Notes: a model not told the origin generated them from the sequence alone. Shown: positions 1 through 5,022, counted from the stretch's first letter. The stretch is DNA of 5,022 bases from DASUAS01 sp035763625 (GCA_035763625.1 DASUAS010000418.1:1-5022), one strand, 5' to 3'. Translations and numbers: made by a program.

Positions 1-1
1 C

Positions 2-364
2 GCGGCCTTGGGCCGTGATGACGGCACCGACGCCCCGACGAAGCCGAAGATCCAGGTGCGGGGGACCGAGGCGACCCGGGCGCCGACGAGCTCGACCACG
101 ACGTCGTCGACCACCACGACCTCCACGGCCGCCACCACGACGACGACCACCCCGCCGTCGACCACCCGGGCGCCGGCGGCGGCCCCGGAGACGCCGGCCC
201 CGGAGACGCCGGCCCCGGAGACACCGGCGCCGGTGATCGCACCGCCGGCCACCGATCCGCCACCCCCACCGCCCACCGAGCCGCCGCCACCCCCGCCCCC
301 TCCGCCGCCGACGACCACCGAACCACCGACCACCACGACGACGCCCCCGCCGCCGTCGACCTGA
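2..364 (+). CDS. C-terminal end of an unidentified protein with Thr/Ser- and Pro-rich tail (5' partial)
   Basis: The frame is open to the left edge and ends with TGA at 362-364, so this is most likely the end of a longer gene. A TTG at position 8 could be read as a start but nothing supports it. The visible residues are entirely low-complexity: a short charged stretch, a Ser/Thr run (codons about 86-160), three copies of PETPA (185-229), then proline clusters including ten consecutive prolines (281-310), closing in Thr/Pro. Such tails are common in actinobacterial surface or secreted proteins and as linkers after membrane or kinase domains, often extended and sometimes O-glycosylated. No catalytic domain lies in the window, so no function can be given. 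Third positions are strongly G/C, supporting real coding. The gene converges on alkB with 19 bases between stops. Confidence 0.7.
   Translation, partial: AALGRDDGTDAPTKPKIQVRGTEATRAPTSSTTTSSTTTTSTAATTTTTTPPSTTRAPAAAPETPAPETPAPETPAPVIAPPATDPPPPPPTEPPPPPPPPPPTTTEPPTTTTTPPPPST
185..229 (+). repeat. Three tandem 15-base repeats encoding PETPA
   Basis: Three head-to-tail copies of CCGGAGACGCCGGCC occupy 185-199, 200-214 and 215-229. The first two are identical; the third differs at two third-codon positions (ACA for ACG, GCG for GCC). The unit is five codons, so gain or loss of a copy keeps the frame. It is an in-frame coding minisatellite within the disordered tail, likely length-variable between strains (inference). 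Confidence 0.85.
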
Positions 365-383
365 GCACGCCCGCGAACCAGGG

Positions 384-998
384 TCAGTCCGAGCCGTGCA
401 CCCAGCGCCAGCTCACCGACACGCGCGGACCCGCGTGGCGGACCTTGGGCACGCCGTGCTCCCAGTCGCGTTGGCAGGCGCCGCCCATCACCAGCAGGTC
501 ACCCGATCCCGGCGCGACGTCGTGGGTGGGGCCACCGGTCCGACCGCGGGGCCGGATGCGGAACGGGCGGGTGGCGCCGAGCGTGAGGATCGCGACCAGC
601 GCGTCGCCGGTGTCGCGAAGCTCGCGGTCGCCGTGCGGCGCCACGCTGTCGCGCCCGTCTCGGTAGTAGTTGCACGCGGCCATCCCGAACGTGACCCCGT
701 AGCGAGCCGCCAACCCGTCGCGCACGAGCGCGAGCACAGGGTGGGGGACCAGCTCCGGTCGGGGAGCGCGGTACGTGAGGCGGGGATCGTCGACCACGCG
801 GTCGTACATGAACCGGCGGCCGCACCGCCAGGGCAGCGAGTCGACCAGCACGTCGAGCACGGTGTCGGCGCCGAGGAGGTGGTTGCGGCAGACGTCGACC
901 CAGCTCGTGTCGTCGAGGGCCAACCGCTGCCACGGCGCGTCGCGATCGACGACGACGTCGCCCGACGCGAACAGCGAACGCTGACCCGGCACCACCAC
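384..998 (-). CDS. alkB: AlkB-family 2-oxoglutarate/Fe(II)-dependent nucleic-acid dealkylase (ALKBH2-like)
   Basis: The 204-residue protein should oxidatively remove alkyl groups such as 1-methyladenine and 3-methylcytosine from DNA or RNA in the cytoplasm, using O2, Fe(II) and 2-oxoglutarate. The family's signature is complete. A substrate-lid segment RRFMYDRVVDDPRLTYR lies at about residues 61-77. NYYRDG (110-115) leads into the iron ligands H122 and D124 (PHGD). The distal ligand is H181 in WEHGVP. The 2-oxoglutarate-binding arginine pair R192/R198 lies in RVSVSWR. Spacing and overall order resemble human ALKBH2/ALKBH3 and compact bacterial AlkBs, and about 200 residues is normal for the family. 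The start is the first of three consecutive GTG codons (998, 995, 992), chosen because a TAGGCT -10 hexamer lies 8 bases upstream. The gene is divergent from the MFS exporter, and a LexA-type box between them suggests SOS control. The family call is firm; the exact substrate is not determined. Confidence 0.93.
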   Translation of the reverse strand: MVVPGQRSLFASGDVVVDRDAPWQRLALDDTSWVDVCRNHLLGADTVLDVLVDSLPWRCGRRFMYDRVVDDPRLTYRAPRPELVPHPVLALVRDGLAARYGVTFGMAACNYYRDGRDSVAPHGDRELRDTGDALVAILTLGATRPFRIRPRGRTGGPTHDVAPGSGDLLVMGGACQRDWEHGVPKVRHAGPRVSVSWRWVHGSD

Positions 999-1006
999 CG
1001 GTTTCC

Positions 1007-1012
1007 AGCCTA
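1007..1012 (-). promoter_or_regulatory. -10 hexamer TAGGCT of alkB
   Basis: On the minus strand TAGGCT (1012 down to 1007) is followed by 8 bases (GGAAACCG) and the GTG start. It fits TANNNT and implies a leaderless or nearly leaderless mRNA. At a 17-base spacer the -35 would fall at 1030-1035 (AACGCC, not canonical), inside the LexA-type box. GGAAA could be read as a weak Shine-Dalgarno, so leaderlessness is an inference. Confidence 0.6.
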
Positions 1013-1022
1013 CTCACCGGAA

Positions 1023-1038
1023 TCGAACAGGCGTTCGG
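1023..1038. promoter_or_regulatory. LexA (SOS) operator between alkB and the MFS exporter
   Basis: TCGAACAGGCGTTCGG contains the perfect inverted repeat CGAAC-N4-GTTCG (arms 1024-1028 and 1033-1037). The LexA site known from Bacillus and mycobacteria is close to TCGAAC-N4-GTTCGA; this matches 11 of its 12 defined bases, missing only the last A. It lies in a 66-base divergent intergenic region, 10 bases upstream of the alkB -10 and 14 bases upstream of the exporter -10. It therefore covers the -35 zone of both, where bound LexA would block RNA polymerase. The DNA-repair neighbour makes the call more credible. A single box read by eye could still be chance. Confidence 0.72.
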
Positions 1039-1052
1039 CACCGCCACACCGG

Positions 1053-1058
1053 TAGCTT
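1053..1058 (+). promoter_or_regulatory. -10 hexamer TAGCTT of the MFS exporter
   Basis: TAGCTT is followed by 6 bases (TGCCCG) and GTG at 1065. This is the spacing expected if transcription begins at the start codon. No purine-rich ribosome binding site precedes the GTG. A 17-base spacer puts the -35 at 1030-1035, the same six base pairs that would serve the divergent alkB promoter. Confidence 0.6.
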
Positions 1059-1064
1059 TGCCCG

Positions 1065-2414
1065 GTGACCGCCGCCGCTGCCGAGGCCCATGGGAGCCCG
1101 GCGGGCGCGCTGGAGGCGCTGCGCCACCGCGACTTCGCGATCTTCTTCGGGGCCGCCCTCTGCTCCAACACCGGCACGTGGATGCAGACCATCACCGTGC
1201 CCTACGTGCTCGACCAGCTGACCCACTCCACGGTGTGGGTGGGCGTGGGCGCCTTCGCCACCTTCTTCCCGTCGACGATCGTCGGACCGCTCGCCGGTGC
1301 GCTCGCCGACCGCCACGACCGCCGCACGATCATGCTGGTGTCGCAGGTCGTGCTGATGGTGTCGGCGCTCGCGCTGTGGGCGATCTGGGTGACCGGGGTC
1401 GCCACACCGATGCTGATCGTCGCCTGCGTGGTGGTCGGCGCGATCGGCGCCGGGATCACGATCGCCGCCTGGCAGGCCTTCGTGCCCCAGCTCGTGCCGC
1501 CCGAGGCGATGGTCAGCGCGGTCCGCCTCAACGCGATGCAGTTCACCGGCGCGCGTGCGTTCGGCCCCGCGCTCGCCGGCCTCGTGCTCGCCCAGTTCGG
1601 GCCCGGTACCGCCTTCCTCGCCAACGCGCTCTCGTTCCTGCTCGTCATCGGCGCGCTGCTGCTCATCGCGGCGCGCCCGGTGACCAAGGTGGCCGACGAC
1701 GGCGGCGTCTGGGCCCAGTTCACCGACGCCGTCCGCTACATCCGCAAGCGCGCGGTCCTGATCGTGTCGGTGCTCGGCGCGCTGTTCGCGTCGCTGCTCG
1801 GCGTGTCGATGATCCAGCTCGCGGAGCCGTTCGTCCGTCAGGTGCTGCACGAGGGAGCCGGGAAGTACGGCCTCCTCGTCGCGGCGTACGGTGCGGGCGC
1901 GATCACCGGCGCGGTCGTCACCGTCGCGCGCGGCGACGTGCTGCGACGTTCGTCGCTCACCGTCGTGGGCTTCGGCGTGTTCATCGTCGCCGAGCTCACG
2001 TTCGGGCTGGCGCCGGTCTACGCGGTCGCGCTGCTCGGGATGTTCGGCATCGGGCTGGCACAGAGCCTCGCGATGGTCTCGTGCCAGACCGCGGTGCAGG
2101 TCAACGTCGACGAGCACTACCGCGGGCGGGTGCTGTCGGTGTACGTCATGAGCTTCTTCGCGGGGACGCCGGTCGGGGCGCTCGTCGGCGGGATCGTCGC
2201 CGCGGTGATCGGGCTGCGGGCGACGATCGTCGGATCGGCGGCGCTGCTGGCGATCGCGATCGTGGTCACGATGCTGCGCTACCCGTGGTTCCGCGTGCTC
2301 GACGAGAGCCGCGTGGGCTTCGACGCCGCCTTCCCACCGTCGCTCACTTCCGCGGGCTGCGTCCCAGCCGGCGAGGCGGGCGAAGTCCACCCTGGCCCGG
2401 TCGCCGGACCCTGA
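1065..2414 (+). CDS. Major facilitator superfamily exporter, MFS_3 / EntS-like
   Basis: This 449-residue inner-membrane protein should export a small molecule (drug, siderophore or metabolite) by proton antiport. It opens like MFS_3 (EntS-type) members: ALRHRDFAIFF (residues 18-28), then SNTGTWMQ (34-41) at helix 1. The MFS motif A between helices 2 and 3 is clear: G78-ALADRHDRR-87 with Asp82. The equivalent loop in the second half, VDEHYRGRVLSVY (348-360), is also typical of this subfamily. About 11-12 hydrophobic helices fill residues 25-405, split by a charged central loop (about 204-228). The last 35 residues (about 415-449) form a soluble, Gly/Pro-rich cytoplasmic tail. Start GTG at 1065 follows TAGCTT by 6 bases. 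The gene is divergent from alkB across a LexA-type box, so DNA-damage induction is plausible. Substrate cannot be deduced; EntS itself exports enterobactin, but no siderophore genes are seen here. Confidence 0.88.
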   Translation: MTAAAAEAHGSPAGALEALRHRDFAIFFGAALCSNTGTWMQTITVPYVLDQLTHSTVWVGVGAFATFFPSTIVGPLAGALADRHDRRTIMLVSQVVLMVSALALWAIWVTGVATPMLIVACVVVGAIGAGITIAAWQAFVPQLVPPEAMVSAVRLNAMQFTGARAFGPALAGLVLAQFGPGTAFLANALSFLLVIGALLLIAARPVTKVADDGGVWAQFTDAVRYIRKRAVLIVSVLGALFASLLGVSMIQLAEPFVRQVLHEGAGKYGLLVAAYGAGAITGAVVTVARGDVLRRSSLTVVGFGVFIVAELTFGLAPVYAVALLGMFGIGLAQSLAMVSCQTAVQVNVDEHYRGRVLSVYVMSFFAGTPVGALVGGIVAAVIGLRATIVGSAALLAIAIVVTMLRYPWFRVLDESRVGFDAAFPPSLTSAGCVPAGEAGEVHPGPVAGP

Positions 2415-3653
2415 CTATCCCGCGAACGCCACCATCGAGTTGTAGACGCCGATCACCTTGCCCGAGTAGTTGGGGTCGGTCGCCCAGTTGCCGTGGCCCA
2501 TGTCGCTCCAGGTCGGCGCCCAGCCCTTGGCGAAGTAGTTGTCGAACGCGGCCGTGGACGACCACACGTACGGCGACAGCGGGTTGTGCAGGTTCGCGGC
2601 GCGGGAGCCGGAGTCGGCGTAGTTCACCAGCAGCTGGATCTGGCCGCGCACGCCGTCGCGCGGCGTGGGGAAGACGATGCCGCGGGCGCACCCGTCACAC
2701 CAGCCGAGGCCCGAGTAGTTGTCGTCGGGTGCGGCGGAGAAGCCGCCGGTCTCGATGATCGCCTGCGCGAACGCGAAGTCGCCGCGCACGCCCTCGGCTG
2801 CGCCCTCCTCGAGGAAGATCTGGGCGAGCTCGGGCACGCTGGTGTCGCTCAGGCGCGGGCGGTAGCCCTGGGCGTCGAACCACGCGACCATCTGGTCGGC
2901 CGTGAGCGTGTTCGGACCCATCACCGGATCGCCGGCGGCGTGGAGCGCGCCGATGGCCCGGGCGCGATCGAGCGCGGCGTTGGCCTCGGCCACGCGCTGA
3001 TCGAGCTCCGCTTGCTGCGACTGCAGCGTGGCGAGCAGCGAGTCGAGCTGCGTCTGCTGCTGCTGCAGGGCATCCTGCTCGGTGCGGAGCTGCGCCTGCG
3101 TGTCGGCGAGCGTCTTGCGCGTCTCCTCGAGCTGCTTGGCGTTCGAGTGGTCGGCGCGTGAAGCGGCGTCGCCGAGCTGCTTGCGGCGGGCGCCGTCGAG
3201 CACGCTGCCCGAGAAGAGGTCCGCCGCGCTCGTGCTGCCGTCGCTGCCCATCGAGTAGAGCGCGACCGCGCGTTGGCGCAGGTGATCGAGCAGCGTGTCG
3301 CGCTCCTGAGCGAGCTCGGCGCGTTGGGCGTCGAGCGCGCTGATCTTCTGCTGGTGGTCGGCGATGCTCGCCTCGACCGCGGCCTTCTGCTGGGTGGTGG
3401 CCTCGAGCGCGTCCTCGGCCTGGTGGGCAGCCTGCTGCGCGGCCTCGAGGTCGGCGCGCGCCCGCACGACCGCGGGGTCCGATTCGATCAGCGCCTCCTG
3501 CGCGTGGGCGGGCGGGTTCGAGGCCGGCACCACGGCCCAGCCTGCGCCCGCGAGTCCACCGACTCCCAGCGCGAGCAGCACGCCCACGCCGGCCCGGCGT
3601 CCGGCGCTCAGTCGCATGGGGGGCTGCGCCCCCCGGCTCTCGCCCCGCCTCAT
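2415..3653 (-). CDS. Secreted peptidoglycan hydrolase: PcsB-like coiled coil plus C-terminal glucosaminidase-type domain
   Basis: A 412-residue exported protein likely to cut peptidoglycan during growth or division. A signal peptide spans about residues 1-51: Arg-rich n-region, hydrophobic VGVLLALGVGGLAGAGW (23-39), and a probable cleavage site after AHA (49-51). Residues about 60-235 are a Gln/Ala/Leu-rich coiled coil interrupted by YSMGSDGSTSAADLFSGS (133-150), the pattern of PcsB/CwlO-type N-terminal domains, which in characterised members work with FtsEX. The C-terminal domain (about 272-412) resembles actinobacterial glucosaminidase (GH73-like) modules: FAQAIIETGGF with candidate catalytic E301, then DNYSGLGWCDGC, FPTPRDGVRGQIQLLVNYA and WATDPNYSGKVIGVYN. 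C319 and C322 could form a disulfide outside the cell. The start is uncertain: ATG 3653 (used) or the adjacent GTG 3656 fit the TATGCT -10; ATG 3617 would also give a complete signal peptide. Its stop abuts that of the MFS gene. Confidence 0.82.
   Translation of the reverse strand: MRRGESRGAQPPMRLSAGRRAGVGVLLALGVGGLAGAGWAVVPASNPPAHAQEALIESDPAVVRARADLEAAQQAAHQAEDALEATTQQKAAVEASIADHQQKISALDAQRAELAQERDTLLDHLRQRAVALYSMGSDGSTSAADLFSGSVLDGARRKQLGDAASRADHSNAKQLEETRKTLADTQAQLRTEQDALQQQQTQLDSLLATLQSQQAELDQRVAEANAALDRARAIGALHAAGDPVMGPNTLTADQMVAWFDAQGYRPRLSDTSVPELAQIFLEEGAAEGVRGDFAFAQAIIETGGFSAAPDDNYSGLGWCDGCARGIVFPTPRDGVRGQIQLLVNYADSGSRAANLHNPLSPYVWSSTAAFDNYFAKGWAPTWSDMGHGNWATDPNYSGKVIGVYNSMVAFAG
3618..3634. 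repeat. Perfect GC hairpin near the start of the hydrolase gene
   Basis: GGGGGGC-TGC-GCCCCCC is a perfect 7-base-pair inverted repeat with a 3-base loop, all G:C. On the mRNA (minus) strand it ends directly against the ATG at 3617-3615. With the upstream start at 3653 it lies inside codons for residues about 7-13. It is not followed by a U-run, so it is not a standard intrinsic terminator. Confidence 0.75.
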
Positions 3654-3661
3654 CACCCGAG

Positions 3662-3667
3662 AGCATA
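3662..3667 (-). promoter_or_regulatory. -10 hexamer TATGCT of the peptidoglycan hydrolase gene
   Basis: On the minus strand TATGCT (3667 to 3662) is the best TATAAT match in the window. It stands 5 bases before GTG 3656 and 8 before ATG 3653. A possible -35, TGGACA (3692 to 3687), matches TTGACA at five of six positions but with a long 19-base spacer. The placement supports transcription separate from the upstream membrane-protein gene, 77 bases away. Confidence 0.58.
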
Positions 3668-3730
3668 CGGACTGGTGGCACCTCTGTGTCCACACGAGCC
3701 CCACAGGCCCCTCTGATCCCAGCCGACGGC

Positions 3731-4444
3731 TCAGGCCGGGCCGCTGGCCCCGGGAGGATCCGAACGCTCTCGGGGCTCCTGGGACTCCTGCGCCGCCGGG
3801 GACCCCGAGGGGCGCTCCGGAGCCAGCGGTGATGGGGGATCGGGGGCCATGGCGGCCTTGGCCGCCCGCTGGGCCCGACCGACGACGCGCCCGAGCTGGC
3901 GGGGACCGTCGTCACGGGCGCGCCCGACCGCACCCCCGAGCCTGCGGGCGAGGGGCGGCCTCGACGCCGGGCGGGGTGGAGCCGGCGCGGACACGCTGGG
4001 AGCGGGGGGCGCGGGAGCCTCCGGAGCCGGCGGCGCGGGAGCGTCCGGCGGTGTCGTCCGCCGCCGCGCCGCACGCGTCGGCTTCGGCCGCCACTCGGTG
4101 CGCAGCGCCAGCCAGAGCATGGCGGCGGCCGCGACCTCGAGGAGCACGATCGCGATCACCTGGTCGAGGCCGAGGACGAGCGGGCTCAGCGCGAGCACCG
4201 CGGCGACGACGAGGTCGAGCACGCGATGGACGCGGCGCCCGATCCACGACCACGCGCCGAGCGCGCCGTCGGTACAGAGCGCGAGCGCGAGCAGCAACCC
4301 GCCGAGCGTCACCAGCACCACCGTGTGCTCACCGGTGCGCGCGCCTTCGACGAGCAGCAAGAGTCCCAGCAGCAGCTCGGTCAGCTGGTGGATCCAGAAG
4401 GGGATGCGTCCCGCGTCGCTCGCGTGGTCGTGGGCGCCGGGCAT
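3731..4444 (-). CDS. Unrecognised four-helix membrane protein with Pro/Ala/Arg-rich tail
   Basis: This 237-residue protein has no function I can name. Four hydrophobic segments lie at about residues 17-34, 41-58, 74-92 and 95-113, with very short loops. Asp59 and the basic GRRVHR (69-74) follow helix 2, and Glu103 lies within helix 4. After TEWRPKPTRAARRR the remaining 120 residues are soluble and low-complexity. They comprise PAPPAPEAPAPPAP repeats (136-149), then a basic segment where RRLGGAVGRAR (167-177) is echoed 15 residues later by RQLGRVVGRAQ (182-192), then an acidic/Pro-rich end. By the positive-inside rule the tail is probably cytoplasmic (inference). Start choice: GTG 4447 is 3 bases after the TAGGCT hexamer, ATG 4444 is 6 bases after, so ATG is preferred. 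It is divergent from the acyl-CoA synthetase and shares strand, but apparently not promoter, with the hydrolase. Confidence 0.75.
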   Translation of the reverse strand: MPGAHDHASDAGRIPFWIHQLTELLLGLLLLVEGARTGEHTVVLVTLGGLLLALALCTDGALGAWSWIGRRVHRVLDLVVAAVLALSPLVLGLDQVIAIVLLEVAAAAMLWLALRTEWRPKPTRAARRRTTPPDAPAPPAPEAPAPPAPSVSAPAPPRPASRPPLARRLGGAVGRARDDGPRQLGRVVGRAQRAAKAAMAPDPPSPLAPERPSGSPAAQESQEPRERSDPPGASGPA

Positions 4445-4450
4445 CACGCC

Positions 4451-4456
4451 AGCCTA
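4451..4456 (-). promoter_or_regulatory. -10 hexamer TAGGCT of the four-helix membrane protein gene
   Basis: Minus-strand TAGGCT (4456 to 4451) is followed by GGCGTG and then ATG at 4444. The hexamer is identical to that of alkB. A 17-base spacer would put the -35 at 4474-4479, directly against the -10 of the opposing gene. No canonical -35 is visible. Confidence 0.58.
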
Positions 4457-4479
4457 CGGGTCTCGTCCGACGTCGCCGG

Positions 4480-4485
4480 TAGCCT
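4480..4485 (+). promoter_or_regulatory. -10 hexamer TAGCCT of the acyl-CoA synthetase gene
   Basis: TAGCCT is followed by 7 bases (CCGCCTC) and GTG at 4493, with no ribosome binding site. It is 23 bases from the opposing -10, exactly one 17-base spacer plus one hexamer, so the two promoters overlap back to back. Confidence 0.58.
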
Positions 4486-4492
4486 CCGCCTC

Positions 4493-5022
4493 GTGACCGG
4501 CGTCGCACCGCCCGAGTGGGCCCGCCACCTGCCCGCGGGGCTCGAGCCCGAAGCGGTCGACCTCCTCGCGCGGAGGACGCTGCCGGCGGCGTGGGCCGCG
4601 AACTGGCGTTCCGCGCCCGACGCGCCGGTGGTGTGCGACGAGCGCGGTTGGCTCACCAACGCCGAGCTCGACCGGCGCTCGCGTGCGATCGCAGGCCGGC
4701 TCGCGGGTGCCGGCCTGGGCGCCGGCGACCGAGTGGTCATGAGTGCGGCCACGTCGATCGAGCTGGTCGTCGCGCACGTCGCCGCGCTGCGCCTCGGCCT
4801 CGTCGTCGTGCCCGTGAACGGCGCGTACCGAGCGAGGGAGATCGGCCACATCGTCGACGACTGCTCCCCGGCCGCGTGCATCGTCGACCACGCTCGCACC
4901 GAGCTGTTCGCGGCGGCGGTGGGCGACAAGTGCATCGTCACCACGCCGGCGGTCGACCTGCCCGACGCCGAAGCGCCCGGGCTCGACGTCAGCGAGCCCG
5001 CCGACGTGGCCTTGCTCTGCTA
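4493..5022 (+). CDS. N-terminal part of an ANL-superfamily acyl-CoA synthetase / AMP-forming ligase (3' partial)
   Basis: The frame runs from GTG 4493 to the right edge without a stop (176 whole codons), so only the N-terminal third is present. The family activates a carboxylic acid with ATP to an acyl-adenylate, then transfers it to CoA or a carrier thiol. Recognisable core: GWLTNAELDRRSRAIAGRL (residues 52-70), GAGLGAGDRVVM (72-83), then AHVAALRLGLVVVPVNGAYR (94-113) and EIGHIVDDCSPAACIVD (116-132), the usual N-subdomain order. The last residues, PADVALLCY (Tyr incomplete), are the lead-in to the phosphate-binding loop (normally YTSGTTGxPK), which must lie just outside. Start chosen from the TAGCCT hexamer 7 bases upstream. 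The VPVNGAYR/IGHIVDD region resembles fatty-acyl or malonyl-CoA (MatB-like) synthetases, but substrate residues are not in view. Confidence 0.88.
   Translation, partial: MTGVAPPEWARHLPAGLEPEAVDLLARRTLPAAWAANWRSAPDAPVVCDERGWLTNAELDRRSRAIAGRLAGAGLGAGDRVVMSAATSIELVVAHVAALRLGLVVVPVNGAYRAREIGHIVDDCSPAACIVDHARTELFAAAVGDKCIVTTPAVDLPDAEAPGLDVSEPADVALLC

Noticed and set aside
185..229. Short tandem repeats as a possible CRISPR array
   Set aside because: The copies are contiguous without spacers, 15 bases long and in frame with coding sequence.
365..383. Terminator between the Thr/Pro-rich gene and alkB
   Set aside because: Only 19 bases separate the stops and no stem-loop is visible.
396..1055. 219-codon plus-strand frame across alkB
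   Set aside because: The minus strand carries the full AlkB signature; this frame is its antisense shadow and would also run over the promoter region.
1014..2390. 458-codon open frame on the minus strand opposite the MFS gene
   Set aside because: It mirrors the exporter's GC-biased codons and reads as an Arg/Asp/His/Glu-rich low-complexity product without hydrophobic core or motifs. The plus strand gives a textbook MFS protein.
3618..3634. GC hairpin as an intrinsic terminator for the upstream membrane-protein gene
   Set aside because: It lies beyond the hydrolase promoter and has no trailing U-run on either strand.
3684..3706. Inverted repeats CTGTG...CACAG and GTGT-CC-ACAC upstream of the hydrolase as an operator
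   Set aside because: Arms of only 4-5 bases in GC-rich sequence are expected by chance, and they match no regulator I know.
2695..4074. 459-codon minus-strand frame spanning the hydrolase and membrane-protein genes
   Set aside because: Its product is almost all Arg/Pro/Ala, and it crosses two well-supported genes in another frame.
3364..4482. 372-codon plus-strand frame
   Set aside because: Antisense to two genes, Arg/Ala/Pro-rich, and no start context.

Overview
The window is very GC-rich, with almost every third codon position G or C. It uses GTG starts freely, has no clear Shine-Dalgarno sequences at its gene starts, and carries Thr/Pro-rich actinobacterial-style protein tails. This suggests a high-GC actinobacterium, possibly of the class Acidimicrobiia (the class is inferred from style only). 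I see no mobile element, rRNA, tRNA or CRISPR array; it looks like ordinary chromosome.

Layout, left to right: (1) the Thr/Pro-rich C-terminal end of an unidentified protein (+, to 364); (2) an AlkB/ALKBH2-type 2-oxoglutarate/Fe(II) DNA or RNA dealkylase (-, 384-998); (3) a 66-base divergent promoter region holding a near-perfect Gram-positive LexA (SOS) box, TCGAACAGGCGTTCGG; (4) an MFS_3 (EntS-like) drug or siderophore exporter (+, 1065-2414); (5) abutting it stop to stop, a secreted cell-wall hydrolase with a PcsB-like coiled coil and a C-terminal glucosaminidase-type domain (-, 2415 to about 3653); (6) a four-helix membrane protein with a long Pro/Ala/Arg-rich tail (-, 3731-4444); (7) a 48-base divergent promoter region; (8) the N-terminal third of an ANL-superfamily acyl-CoA synthetase (+, 4493 to beyond the edge), cut just before its ATP-binding loop.

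Two regulatory observations stand out. First, all five gene starts visible in the window lie 6-8 bases after a TANNNT hexamer (TAGGCT, TAGCTT, TATGCT, TAGGCT, TAGCCT), the geometry of leaderless transcription; this also decides two ambiguous starts. Second, the LexA-type box sits on the shared -35 position of the divergent alkB and exporter promoters. It predicts that a direct-reversal alkylation repair enzyme and an efflux pump are induced together by DNA damage. That pairing is the best candidate here for an undescribed regulatory unit. The other genes look like unrelated single-gene transcription units.
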